Positions 42,795 through 52,356 of a DNA stretch of 64,000 nt are shown here, piece by piece; positions within the stretch are counted from its first letter, which is position 1, and the number at the start of each line of letters is the position of its first letter. The stretch is from NCBI GenBank assembly GCA_037953745.1, contig JBAKBP010000204.1, forward strand, positions 287,928 to 351,927, in the 5' to 3' direction. Under the pieces are notes generated by a model. The model worked only from the letters and a program-made list of their open reading frames with translations. It did not search any database and was not told the DNA's origin. The stretch is from Lithodes maja (lineage: Eukaryota > Arthropoda > Malacostraca > Decapoda > Lithodidae). The position numbers and the translations under genes were made by a program.

Positions 42795-45008
42795 ATGGTC
42801 CGTCCATCCAACCCCACTACCCCGGACCAAGCTAAGGCGCACCCTGTCCCCGTCCCACGCGATCTCACGGACTCTCCACCTGACCTTTCTCAACTCTCTG
42901 GGGCTTCCGCCCTAGACGCATCCGTACCTACTCGTACCGTACCGGCTCAAACCTCTGACTCTCTCCTCATTGACCGCTCTCCGGCGCCTTCCTCGGCTTC
43001 GGCTTTGGTCGACATGGAGTGTGTCACCTCTCTTTCCGATTCTTCATTAGTTCAGCCTGCTCTTTCTTCTCAAGCTTCCTCTTCCATATCCCTCCCCGCT
43101 CCGCCAGTTCCGCCCTCCTCTCTTCCGTCGTTTGCTATCCCTTCTACTGCATCTGCCACTCTTCCTTCCTCCATTGCTTCCTCATCTCACATCGTCACTT
43201 TCGAACCATATTCTCCTTCTTTTTCTTCTTCTTCAGTTCCTTCGCCTTCGGTTCCATCTACTTCAGTTTCTTCTTCTGCTCGCCCTCGTTCTTCTATTCT
43301 TCCTCTCTCCGATCTCTTTGCCCCTGCCGATTTTGTTAAATTCTTTTCTATCCCCGCCTCAGCCCCTCTTGCCGGAGATGACCTTCTGTTCCACCTCAGT
43401 CTCCTTCAGAGGGTGGGCAAGGATGTCACTTTCCACTCTCGTCATGATCATTCCCGTCTAGTTACAGTGCAAACCGAGAGTCAGGCTGCTGCTATGGCGG
43501 CCTTTGCGGATCCCAACGGTACTCCCATCCCTGCTTTTAAAGACCAAAGAATGAACTCGTGCACAGGTACTGTCCTGATCCCTTCTTATATCCAACTCGG
43601 TGATCGGGACTTCAAAGATTGTGCCGACCTTATTGGGAAGGCCGTTGTTGCTCAAGACCATGTTGTAATTAATATTGTCTGTTACACCATCCAACCTCGC
43701 CACAATCGCCGCTATCCCTCTAATATTGCTAAAATAACGTTCGATGGTAATATTCTCCCTTCTCACGTTATTGTCGGTGGTACTCGCATCGACGTCTTAG
43801 AATCCCTTCCCCGCCCTCAGCAGTGCAGGGGTTGCTGGCGTTTTGGCCATCCCATGAAATACTGTCGCTCTCTCAACCCCGACTATCCTACATGCCCGTA
43901 CTGTGCGCAACCTGGCCATATTGCTGATGCATGCCCGTCTCCGACCCCCTGCTGCCTCAACTGTAAAGCCTCCCATCCTGCCTATTCCCATGATTGCCCC
44001 GTTTACAAATTTGAATCTGAGGTTACAATTCTTAAAGCAAAACAAGGCCTTACTCACTCTGCTGCCCGTAAGGAAGCTCTTCGCCTGGGCTTCTCACCTC
44101 GTCCGATTTCTGCACTTCTCTCTCACCCTCCCGTCTCTTCTTCCACTCCCTCCGTTCCGCTTCCCTTGTCCTCGTCCTCCTCTTCCTCTCCTTCCTCTGT
44201 TCCGCTCTCTATCCCTTCTTCCCTTCCTTCTACGCCTTCGGTTTCTTCTGTCTCCACTCCTCCTCTTACTGTCTCTTCGTCTTCTATCCCTTTGTCTAAC
44301 TCTTTCTCTGTGCTTGACTCTTCTACTCCTACTTCCGTTTCCTCTCCTCGCCCTCGCCCCTCTTCTTCTGGTTTGGCTCAACGCCCCACCCGCCAGCGGT
44401 CCCATCCCAAGCCTTCCTCTCGTTCTCCTCCTCCCTCGTCTCGTGGTTCCCTTTCCTTCCGGTCTCCTGTCTCTACCAAACGGATTTCCAAAATTCCTTC
44501 CCGTACCTCCCGTTCTCCCTCTCCCCACTCCTCTTCTAAACGCAGGGACTTCCACCGTACTGTCCGGAGTCCGAGTCCCGGTGAGAAGAAGAAAAAGAGG
44601 TTGCCTCCTTCCTCCACCCCTCCTTCCTCCTCCTCTCTATCTCTTTCTTCTTCTTCCTGCCTTCGCCCTCCCTCTGTCTTAAACATGTCCTTTGAGTCCA
44701 TTCCCAAGATTCGAGCCTTTCTCGATTCTTCTCGTCCCCCGCCTCTTACCGTTTCAGCTGACATTCATCCCGTCCCCTCTACACTGCCCCTTACCCCTCA
44801 ACCGCCTCCTCCTTCCCCTGTCCCCCCCTCTTCCGTCTCTACCCCTTCCCGACCTTCTTCTCTTCCTTCTGTCTCTCTTTCGTTCTCTGCCTTTCCCTCC
44901 TCTCACTCTGGCCCTCCTCTTTCTTCTTCTCTTTCGCTGTCAAGCCTCCCTATGCCCCCCGGTTTTCGGTCCTCCCCTCTGCCTCCTTCTCTTCTGTCTC
45001 CCCGTTAA
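42795..45008 (+). CDS. I-type LINE ORF1, gag-like protein with zinc knuckles
   Basis: 737 codons from MVRPSNPTTPDQAK. I prefer this ATG because the in-frame sequence upstream to 42597 is T-rich UTR-like (FLLCFCFSFLFLSF). The N-terminal third is Ser/Pro-rich. A structured core (about residues 190-340) is followed by three CCHC-type knuckles around residues 340-400: CRGCWRFGHPMKYC, CPYCAQPGHIADAC and CLNCKASHPAYSHDC. The C-terminal half is Ser/Pro/Arg-rich (RSPSPGEKKKKRLPP). Such proteins coat LINE RNA and bring it to the nucleus or telomere-like foci. A 385-nt T-rich spacer separates it from ORF2. Confidence 0.88.
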   Translation: MVRPSNPTTPDQAKAHPVPVPRDLTDSPPDLSQLSGASALDASVPTRTVPAQTSDSLLIDRSPAPSSASALVDMECVTSLSDSSLVQPALSSQASSSISLPAPPVPPSSLPSFAIPSTASATLPSSIASSSHIVTFEPYSPSFSSSSVPSPSVPSTSVSSSARPRSSILPLSDLFAPADFVKFFSIPASAPLAGDDLLFHLSLLQRVGKDVTFHSRHDHSRLVTVQTESQAAAMAAFADPNGTPIPAFKDQRMNSCTGTVLIPSYIQLGDRDFKDCADLIGKAVVAQDHVVINIVCYTIQPRHNRRYPSNIAKITFDGNILPSHVIVGGTRIDVLESLPRPQQCRGCWRFGHPMKYCRSLNPDYPTCPYCAQPGHIADACPSPTPCCLNCKASHPAYSHDCPVYKFESEVTILKAKQGLTHSAARKEALRLGFSPRPISALLSHPPVSSSTPSVPLPLSSSSSSSPSSVPLSIPSSLPSTPSVSSVSTPPLTVSSSSIPLSNSFSVLDSSTPTSVSSPRPRPSSSGLAQRPTRQRSHPKPSSRSPPPSSRGSLSFRSPVSTKRISKIPSRTSRSPSPHSSSKRRDFHRTVRSPSPGEKKKKRLPPSSTPPSSSSLSLSSSSCLRPPSVLNMSFESIPKIRAFLDSSRPPPLTVSADIHPVPSTLPLTPQPPPPSPVPPSSVSTPSRPSSLPSVSLSFSAFPSSHSGPPLSSSLSLSSLPMPPGFRSSPLPPSLLSPR

Positions 45009-45393
45009 CCCATCCACCTCTTCATTGTTGTACATAAGTGTGTATTTTTCCCTTTCTCATTATTTGTCTTTATCTGTCTCCCCGTTCGCCCATCCGACTT
45101 TTCATTGTTGTGCATAAGTGTGTATTCTTCCCTTTCTTTTTTTGTTGGCTTTTGCCTCCTTTTAATTCTCCACGTTCTCCTCCTTCGCCTTTTCTTAGTT
45201 GTACATAAGTGTGTGTGTTTTACCTTTATTGTTCTTTGTGTATATTTCTTTCCTTCTATGTGTGTCCTTCCTCTTTTTCTGTGCGTTCTTATTTTCGGTG
45301 GCTTTTGCCTCCTTTTATGGTTTTCTTTTGTCTGTTTTCGTTGTTTTTTCGTCCTTTGTCTCCTCTTAGTTTCTTTTTTCTTTTTCTTTAATT

Positions 45394-48300
45394 ATGTCCA
45401 TTTTGCAGTGGAATCTTCGTAGTCTTAATGCTCAAAGGATTGACTTACGTTTTCTTCTTTCTCTTCACTCCCCTAAGGTCGTTTGTCTTCAGGAGACTCG
45501 TCTTTTCTCTCCTCCTGTTCCCTTTCCTCATTACTCTTTTTATAGTTCTCCCCACTCTCTCTATGATACTTGTCTTCTTATTCATCGTTCTGTCCCTTTT
45601 GAAGAGCTGTCCTTTTCTACTCATTTCCCTTGCACCTTTGCTAGAGTCTATCTTGACCGCTGGTTCACAGTGGTTTCTGTGTATTTGTCGCCTTCTCTTC
45701 CCATCGATTTTACCGAATTCTCCGGGATTTTATCTAAGTTGCCCACTCCATTCTTAGTCCTTGGTGATTTTAATGGTCGGCACACCTTGTGGGGTGACAA
45801 TGTTATTTCGCCCCGGGGTCGTCGGCTTGAACCTTTTCTCTCGGCCCGTAATCTTTTTATCCTTAATTCTGGTGCTCCTACTCATTTTGATGCTCGGACT
45901 CGTACGTTTTCCTGTATCGATCTTTCCCTGTGTTCCCCTTCCGTTTCCCTTGATTTTCATTGGTCAGTTCTCGAGAATTCTCACAATTCCGACCATTTTC
46001 CCATTCTCCTTTCTCTGACTACCTACTCTCCTACTCCTAACTCCCCTCGTTGGTGCTTCCAGCGGGCGGACTGGTCTTCTTTCGCTTCCCTTACTGTTCC
46101 TTCTTTGCTTCCTCCTCCTTTCTCATCGGTCCGTGTCATGCTCTCGTTTTTTCTGGATCTGGTTTTCGGTGCTGCTTTGACGTCCGTTCCCCGGACATCT
46201 CGCCCTTTCTCGTCTAAATGCGTCCCTTGGTGGTCTCCTGAGTGTTCCAGGGCCCTCCGGGTTAAACGGGCGGCTTGGAAGAGTTTTCGCCGTAAGCGTC
46301 TCACCCCTGCTTCTCAGGAGTCATTTTTTCTCTTTCGCCGTGCGTCTGCTCTTTTCCGTCGTACTACCAAAGCCGCTAAACGCCGGAGTTGGGAGTCCTA
46401 TGTTTCTTCTCTTACGTCTCGCACTCCTGTCGCTTCGGTTTGGAAACGTATTCGTAAGATCTCTGGTAAACATCTTCCCTTCCGTGCTCCAGTCCTCCGC
46501 ATTGATGGTGTTTCTGTGGCAGACTCCGAAACAATTGCTAATCGATTGGGCTCGTACTTTAGCTCGGTTAGTAGTGGTTCTCACCTCTCTGCTGAGTTTC
46601 ACTCGCTTAAAGTCGTTGCGGAAAGTACTCCAATTACTTTTAGTCTTTCCTCTGACGAATCCTATAATGCTCCTTTTTCCTCATCTGAGTTACGCACCGC
46701 TCTCCGTGCCTGTAAGAACACTTCTGAGGGTCCTGATGGTATCCATTATCTCATGCTCAAACATCTTTCCTCGCAAGCTCTGGTCTTCTTGTTAGCTCTC
46801 TATAACAAGATTTGGTCTTCTGGTGTTTTCCCTCCCTCTTGGAGTACTGCCCTGACCATCCCTTTTCTTAAACCTGGCAAGTCTGGGTTCTCCCCACAGG
46901 ACTATCGCCCTATTGTCCTTACCAGTTGCCTGTGTAAACTCTTTGAACGTATGATTAACGCTCGTCTCATGTGGATTCTTGAGTCGCGCCATTTGTTGTC
47001 TTCTTCCCAGTTCGGGTTCAGACGTGCTCGTAGTACGCTTGACCCCCTCATTCGCTTGGAATCTTATATCAGGACAGCTTTTGCTCGTCGTCAAACTGTC
47101 ATTGCTGTTTTTTTCGATCTCGAAAAAGCCTATGATTCTACCTGGAAGTACCACATTTTGCGTCAGCTCCGTTCTTGTGGCATTTACGGTAATCTAGGAG
47201 TCTTTATTCAGAATTTTCTTTCTTCTCGGTCCTTTCGTGTCAGAGTCGCTTCCCACTTATCTCGTCTTTACCCTCAGTTGGAAGGTGTCCCTCAGGGTTG
47301 TGTCCTGAGTACCATCCTTTTTCTCATTGCTATCAACGGTATCGTGTCTTCTCTTCCTGTCGGGGTTCGGTCTTCCTTGTATGTCGACGACTTTGCGATT
47401 TACGCAGCCGACTCAGATATTGCTGCTTTACGTCTTCTTATCCAATCCGCTATTCTGGCTGTTTCTTCATGGGCAACCCACCACGGGTTCCGTTTTTCCA
47501 CCTCCAAATCCTGCGCGATGTCCTTTACTCGTTGCCATTCTATTCCTCATCCTCCTCTTACTCTTTATGGTACTGCCCTCCCTTATCGTTCCTCTACTAC
47601 TTTTTTGGGTCTTACTTTTGATTCTCGTCTTAATTGGTCCGCTCATGTTTCTTCTCTCAAGGTTGCTGCCTTACTCCGCCTCCGCCTTCTTCAGTCCTTG
47701 TCCCACCTCACTTGGGGTGCTGATCGAGCACTTCTTCTTCGGCTTCATACGGTTCTTGTCCTCTCTAAGTTGGATTATGGCTGTCAAGTTTACTCTTCAG
47801 CCTCTGATTCTGTTCTCCATGCTCTTGATTCTGTTCATCACTCTGGTCTTCGTCTTGCTCTTGGTGCTTTTCGTTCCTCTCCTGTTGAAAGCCTCTATGC
47901 TGAGTCTGGTTTCCCTTCTCTTTATCGCCGTCGGGCTCTCCTGTCCCTTCGTTCTTACGCTCGCCTTCAACAATTCCCATCTTCATTTCTTTCCCTTCCC
48001 CCTTCGGTCGTTGCTACTTTTTCGTCTCACCCCCGTCTTGGTTCTCCGTTTTCTGTCCGCATGCTCTCGCTGCTCGCATCGTGCTCTTTCCCTGTTTCTA
48101 ACGTCCTCCCTTTCCGCTTTTGCTCTTTTCCCCCCTGGCTTTTCCCTCGTCCTTCGGTTTGCCCTTCCATCCTCCCTTGTTCCAAGTCCTCTACTTCTCC
48201 CCTCGTTCTTCGGTCTCGTTTCTTAGATCACCTCTCTCTTCACGCTACAACCACTCCTGTGTTTACTGATGGCTCCAAGACGTCGGTAGGCGTGGGGTTT

Positions 48301-49086
48301 GCCGTCCTTTTTCCCACTTGCTCGTATCAATATTCTTTACCTTCCGTTGCCAGTATATTAACTGCTGAACTTTATGCTATTTTTATTGCCCTCCGTTTTA
48401 TGTGTTCCTTCCCCTCCTCGTCCTTTACTTTGTTCTCTGATTCTCTCAGTGCTCTACTTCTCTTACAGTCCTCCCCTGCTCTACACCCTTTAGTTCTTTC
48501 CATTCAGGAATGGCTTTTCCGCCTTTCCGTCCGCAAAAAGCTTGTACGTTTTTGCTGGGTTCCCAGTCACGTTGGCGTTTGCGGTAATGAGCGGGTTGAT
48601 TGCCTTGCTCGTTCTGCTGCCGTGCGGGGTACCCGCTCCTCACTTGCTGTCCCGGCCTCTGATTTCTTCCCTGCCTTGTCCAGGTTTCTTTGGTCGAGGT
48701 GGCAGACTCAGTGGTCCGCTATCTCCGTTAATAAACTTCGTTCTGTCAAACCGTCCGTTTCTGGGTGGTCTGATCCCTCCCACCGTAATCGCCGATGGGA
48801 GACGGCTTTGGCCCGTCTCCGCATTGGCCACACCAGACTTACCCATTCGTTTTTAATGTCCCGTTCTCCTCCGACTCTTTGCTCGCGCTGTACCGTTCAG
48901 CTTTCTGTCTCCCATATTTTCCTCGATTGCCCCTTATTTTCCGTTGCCCGCACGCGTTTCTTCCCTTTTCTGGCTTTCCTCCGCCGGCCGCCATGTCTTG
49001 CAGATTTTCTTTCTGAATCTCCCTCGTTTTCTATCTCCCGTATTATGTCCTTCCTTCATCATGTTAGAGTTCTCGATGATATTTAG
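45394..49086 (+). CDS. I-type LINE ORF2: endonuclease, reverse transcriptase, RNase H
   Basis: 1,230 codons, starting MSILQWNLRSLNAQRIDLRF. The APE endonuclease spans about 1-215 (CLQETRLFSPP, LVLGDFNGRHTLWG, SHNSDHFPILL). The RT spans about 435-690: EGPDGIHYLML, DYRPIVLTSCLCKL, FFDLEKAYDSTWKYHIL, GVPQGCVLSTILF and the catalytic LYVDDFAIYAAD near residue 662. RNase H spans about 950-1080 with TDGSKTSVGVGF (Asp near 958), ILTAELYAI, LFSDSLSALLLL and GNERVDCLAR. A C-terminal HxxxC-type cluster (CSRCTVQLSVSHIFLDCPLF) follows. All catalytic residues are visible and no stop intervenes, so it may be active. It copies ORF1/ORF2 RNA at nicked chromosomal DNA. Confidence 0.93.
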   Translation: MSILQWNLRSLNAQRIDLRFLLSLHSPKVVCLQETRLFSPPVPFPHYSFYSSPHSLYDTCLLIHRSVPFEELSFSTHFPCTFARVYLDRWFTVVSVYLSPSLPIDFTEFSGILSKLPTPFLVLGDFNGRHTLWGDNVISPRGRRLEPFLSARNLFILNSGAPTHFDARTRTFSCIDLSLCSPSVSLDFHWSVLENSHNSDHFPILLSLTTYSPTPNSPRWCFQRADWSSFASLTVPSLLPPPFSSVRVMLSFFLDLVFGAALTSVPRTSRPFSSKCVPWWSPECSRALRVKRAAWKSFRRKRLTPASQESFFLFRRASALFRRTTKAAKRRSWESYVSSLTSRTPVASVWKRIRKISGKHLPFRAPVLRIDGVSVADSETIANRLGSYFSSVSSGSHLSAEFHSLKVVAESTPITFSLSSDESYNAPFSSSELRTALRACKNTSEGPDGIHYLMLKHLSSQALVFLLALYNKIWSSGVFPPSWSTALTIPFLKPGKSGFSPQDYRPIVLTSCLCKLFERMINARLMWILESRHLLSSSQFGFRRARSTLDPLIRLESYIRTAFARRQTVIAVFFDLEKAYDSTWKYHILRQLRSCGIYGNLGVFIQNFLSSRSFRVRVASHLSRLYPQLEGVPQGCVLSTILFLIAINGIVSSLPVGVRSSLYVDDFAIYAADSDIAALRLLIQSAILAVSSWATHHGFRFSTSKSCAMSFTRCHSIPHPPLTLYGTALPYRSSTTFLGLTFDSRLNWSAHVSSLKVAALLRLRLLQSLSHLTWGADRALLLRLHTVLVLSKLDYGCQVYSSASDSVLHALDSVHHSGLRLALGAFRSSPVESLYAESGFPSLYRRRALLSLRSYARLQQFPSSFLSLPPSVVATFSSHPRLGSPFSVRMLSLLASCSFPVSNVLPFRFCSFPPWLFPRPSVCPSILPCSKSSTSPLVLRSRFLDHLSLHATTTPVFTDGSKTSVGVGFAVLFPTCSYQYSLPSVASILTAELYAIFIALRFMCSFPSSSFTLFSDSLSALLLLQSSPALHPLVLSIQEWLFRLSVRKKLVRFCWVPSHVGVCGNERVDCLARSAAVRGTRSSLAVPASDFFPALSRFLWSRWQTQWSAISVNKLRSVKPSVSGWSDPSHRNRRWETALARLRIGHTRLTHSFLMSRSPPTLCSRCTVQLSVSHIFLDCPLFSVARTRFFPFLAFLRRPPCLADFLSESPSFSISRIMSFLHHVRVLDDI

Positions 49087-49383
49087 TTAACTTCCTTCCC
49101 GTCTTTACCTATTTCGTGCCATATGGCCTTTGTCGCCTGGTGCGTTGCCTTCATTAATGTAATGTAATGTATACTGTATCACTTTGGTGGTGCAGTCAGC
49201 CTCTGTAGCAGTTACGGTGATTTCTTGTTACTGCCTTGTTGTAGCACGGTTAAGGTTGGTGGGGTGCAATTTCGTCAGGTGCAAGTGCTTCAGGGGGACT
49301 TTGTTGAGCTTGCTGAGACACTGTTAGCTCTATACCAACACCGGCCACTGTGATGACATGATGGGGCTGTGTTGTGGCAAGTC

Positions 49384-49690
49384 TTTACATACATACATAC
49401 ATAAAATTTTAAGACTGAGTGTTCCACACATAAGTGCAGTTTCAGTCTCTTGTCCTAATGGCGGCATTCCAGGCAACCCTGTTAAGGGCTGCTTCACTTG
49501 TCAAGTTCTTGGATTTGAGATCGGCGCGTATAGTCCGATCCCAGGTCTTCCTCGGTCCACCCCTTGGTGCAGCTCCCTCCACAATCACAGACCTGCATTT
49601 TTTCACCCAATTTTGTTCATCCATTCTCTCCACATGTCCATACCATCCCAGTCTACTTGTACGCATCACCTCGCTAATACTTTATTGTAC
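49384..49690 (-). mobile_element. 3' fragment of the PHD-type LINE
   Basis: (CATA)n tail at 49386, then the last about 75 codons (SRLGWYGHVERMDEQNWVKK) nearly identical to 22212-22440. Cut off at 49680 after CTCGCTAATACT. Confidence 0.85.
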
Positions 49691-49965
49691 TGTACTACAG
49701 TAAAGAGTCTAAAACCACGCTCACTGTGGTTGAAGCGGTCTTTAAACTTGTATGTATTGAGTGGGTGTTCCTATAGCACAGTCAGTACCATCCACTAGCT
49801 GTGTTTGACAATAACATGTGACAAAATATAGATGGATGAATGAACTAAGTTGGATGAAAAGATGCAAGTCTGTGAATGTGGGGGTAGTTGCACCAGGGAG
49901 ATGACCAAGAAAGAAGTGGGGTTAGACCTTATGGTCTTAACAGAACGGATATCATGCTTTGTCAT

Positions 49966-50660
49966 CTATCTATCTATCTATTGCCGGATGCTATGATCCC
50001 CGAAGGGGTGGCCACGAACGAAACGGCCCCTTGCACCTCTGTCCCCAGTCAGTCGATGCACCTCCTCCCATCCAGCACTGCCTTCACTCATATACTTCCA
50101 TCCTTCCACCTCTCCCTCTCTGTCGTTCCATCTCACTCTCGAGTCTCGTACACTCTCTTAGTCATTCCTCGCTTCCCATACGTTCCACATGGGCGAACCA
50201 TCTCAAGGGATTCCTTTTCACACTTTCCAGCACATCTACATCCACACCACACCTCTCGTACTTCCTTATTCATCTGTCTATCCCTCCATGTAACTCTGCA
50301 CGCACTTCTCAAGTAACTAATTTCCACCCCTCTCACTCTTGGTCTGAGTCTCTCCACCAACGTCCATGCTTCCCTTCCGTAAGTCAGTGTCGGGATTACC
50401 ACACTATCATGCAAGGACTTCTTCACTTCCATACTGACCACCCTATTTCTTGTTACTGCTTTCAGCGTTCCTACAACCCTTTTCCCCTGTTGCACCCTCT
50501 CCCGCACTTCTTCATCCATACTCCCATCTTTACTCAACATGCTGCCTAAATACTTAAATGAGCTGACATTCTCCATAACCTGAACGTTCAACCTCACCTC
50601 ACACTCTGTGACTGCACCCCTTTCAAAGACCATAACCTTGCTCTTCCCCACATAAAGCTA
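49966..50660 (-). pseudogene. RTE2-type LINE, C-terminal fragment
   Basis: Minus strand: GKSKVMVFERGAVTECEVRL, FKYLGSMLSKDGSMDEEVRE, SLHDSVVIPTLTYGREAWTL, RVTWRDRQMNKEVRE. It ends in (TATC)n at 49966. It is the same family as 18363-20560 and shows the sequence of that copy without the M insert. The RT core is missing. 50660-51030 has no recognised feature. Confidence 0.82.
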
Positions 50661-51037
50661 GTTAAAGCTTTTCATATCCCTTTCCTTTAGAGAGAAGTGT
50701 CTCCCCCAGAAGTTGATAACCATTTTTCTGTCTAGAAACTTTGAAAATCCTTATCTGTCAGTGTTGTGTACCTTACCTTTTGATACCTTTTGATGTGTTC
50801 GCCACTCTTCTAGCGGCACCAAGGAGCGCGACGCCCCTCGTTATGAGTGGTATGGTTATAAGATCTTATGGAAGAGTTTGTGTTATTGTTGTGGGTGTAA
50901 AATTGGTGTGTCCAGTATTGCTTTTAAAACTGTTATCTGGTGGAGTGGTTTGATCTTAATCCATGTTGATTTTTGAGAGAGGTAAGTCTTGTTTGATTAT
51001 CTTGAGTGCTCAGTTTGTCATTATTATTTTTGTTTAA

Positions 51038-51265
51038 CCCTTTCACGCACAGGATGCGATTTTGAGCCTATTCTGGGATACTTTAAAGCAATTGTGACCA
51101 TCAGGGGTGTTTAGAAACCTTTAGTTTAGTTACTTCAACCTCTGCAGTTGTCTTTGAGTTAGCTGTGGGCAGAAAATTTATTTTGGAGTGGAAATTATAA
51201 GAATGAGAGCACTCTATTTCTGATTGCTAATCAGCAACCCCTGCGTCCACACATGCTTGAAAGGG
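51038..51265. mobile_element. TTAA element, family C copy 4, intact
   Basis: TTAA at 51034-51037 and 51266-51269. Ends CCCTTTCACGCA and TGCTTGAAAGGG. 228 bp. Flanking repeats (TTTGATTATCTTGAGTGCTC at 50992, and 51307) form a separate local duplication. 51340-51900 is AT-rich without a gene. Confidence 0.88.
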
Positions 51266-51916
51266 TTAATCCATGTTTATTTTTTTTTGAGAGAGGTAAG
51301 TCTTGTTTGATTATTTTGAGTGCTCAGTATCATTAGTTATATTTTGTTTTCTTAATACTGTACATTATTAATGGTGTGTAGTGTATATAAGTCGATTTTA
51401 CTGTAAGCTGGTTTCAGAAGATTATATATTGATTACCTTTGGTAAGTTGAAGATTTGTGTTGTCTTGATAGCAAAATGCTTAGTGGGAAGTAGCCTAGGT
51501 TCGCGTCCTTGGAGCACCGCATACTGTATATTCATTAGTTTTATTGATTTCATTAATTAGGTTTATTTGTAAGTTAATTGGTGGGTTGGTAAATAAATAT
51601 AAATTTATAATTAAGTAAATAGAAGAATAGAATACAGTACTGTAATGATAATTTTGATCCAACAGTATTTTCATCCTTTCCTGTCTACTCTACAGGTATT
51701 ATAATATTATTGTAAGCATGGGAATATTGCTATTTAACTTAATTCAAATACAGGTTTATATGATAAAATAGTCAATTTCTAATATTAATTGTTAAGGTTA
51801 GTATTAAGGGGGTAGTATTTATATATTTATTTATTTCATCATCATCAAATCTGACGCCCCGCTTACAGAGGAAGCGCCCCCTTACTGAATTATCCAACTT
51901 TTCCCCGCCCCCCTAG

Positions 51917-52053
51917 GAGATTCTACAACAAGTGACAGTGCTGAACCTAGACACCGGTGAGAGGATACCCCTGAGTGATGCCGAGAACTGTCTACCCAAG
52001 GCCCTCAACCCGCTATCCCTCCATATTATGAGGATCACCAGCGAATACGTCAG
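51917..52053 (+). CDS. WDR44: WDR44 orthologue, exon segment 8 (conserved)
   Basis: A 137-nt exon, phase 0 to 2: EILQQVTVLNLDTGERIPLS then DAENCLPKALNPLSLHIMRI and TSEYVR. This matches the family segment (EEIL ... NLDTGE.IPLS.AE..LP.GINPLTLHIMRRT.EYV) that lies just N-terminal to the WD40 propeller in WDR44, strongly supporting the assignment. Acceptor CCCCCTAG with a C-rich tract, donor CAG|GTAAGA. The next exon must begin in phase 2. I found no convincing continuation before the window ends. Confidence 0.94.
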
Positions 52054-52059
52054 GTAAGA

Positions 52060-52119
52060 AAAAACAAAATGGGGAATGGGCCTGAGTAAATAGTTAGATA
52101 GATAGATAGACAGATAGAC

Positions 52120-52150
<31 letters not shown>
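52060..52150 (+). mobile_element. RTE1-type LINE 3' tail
   Basis: AATGGGGAATGGGCCTGAG plus (GATA)n/(GACA)n, as at 8148-8185. Only the last about 90 bp inserted or remain. It starts 7 nt after the exon donor. Confidence 0.8.
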
Positions 52151-52181
52151 AGAAGGTCGAGGGGGAGGGTTGCACCTCTTA

Positions 52182-52350
52182 TTAATAATAATAATAATAA
52201 GCATGTTACTTATTTCTCATAAGCGCCAATTTTTCCGAAGAATTCACTAGCGCTCGAAAAGAGAAAGAAAAAAGAACAAAAATCAATGCATCAAAAGAAG
52301 GCTTATATACAACACACATTTAACAATCACTAGCAGTGGCAAAATAGCCT
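52182..52350 (-). mobile_element. L2 3'-tail copy, same as the 61857 element
   Basis: (AAT)n then AAGCATGTTACTTATTTCTC through GTGGCAAAATAGCCT. I see no difference from 61855-62019. Flanks TATTAATAA on both sides suggest a target duplication. A severely 5'-truncated recent insertion. Confidence 0.85.
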
Positions 52351-52356
52351 ATTATT

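Larger units (their letters stand above)
41993..49169 (+). mobile_element. Full-length I-clade LINE with 14-bp target duplication
   Basis: Flanked by TATACTGTATCACT at 41979-41992 and 49170-49183. 7,177 bp with a GC-rich 5' UTR, two complete ORFs and a short (AATGT)n 3' end. Domain order gag, APE endonuclease, RT, RNase H is that of the I group (I/Nimb type); exact clade is inferred. It appears potentially autonomous. Its coding strand is strikingly rich in C and T. Confidence 0.92.

Noticed and set aside
44094..44764. Long minus-strand Arg/Gly-rich frames opposite ORF1
   Set aside because: Shadows produced by the C+T bias of the sense strand.
41993..49169. Retrovirus or other virus
   Set aside because: No LTRs, protease, integrase or envelope. 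Domain order and target duplication are those of a non-LTR element.
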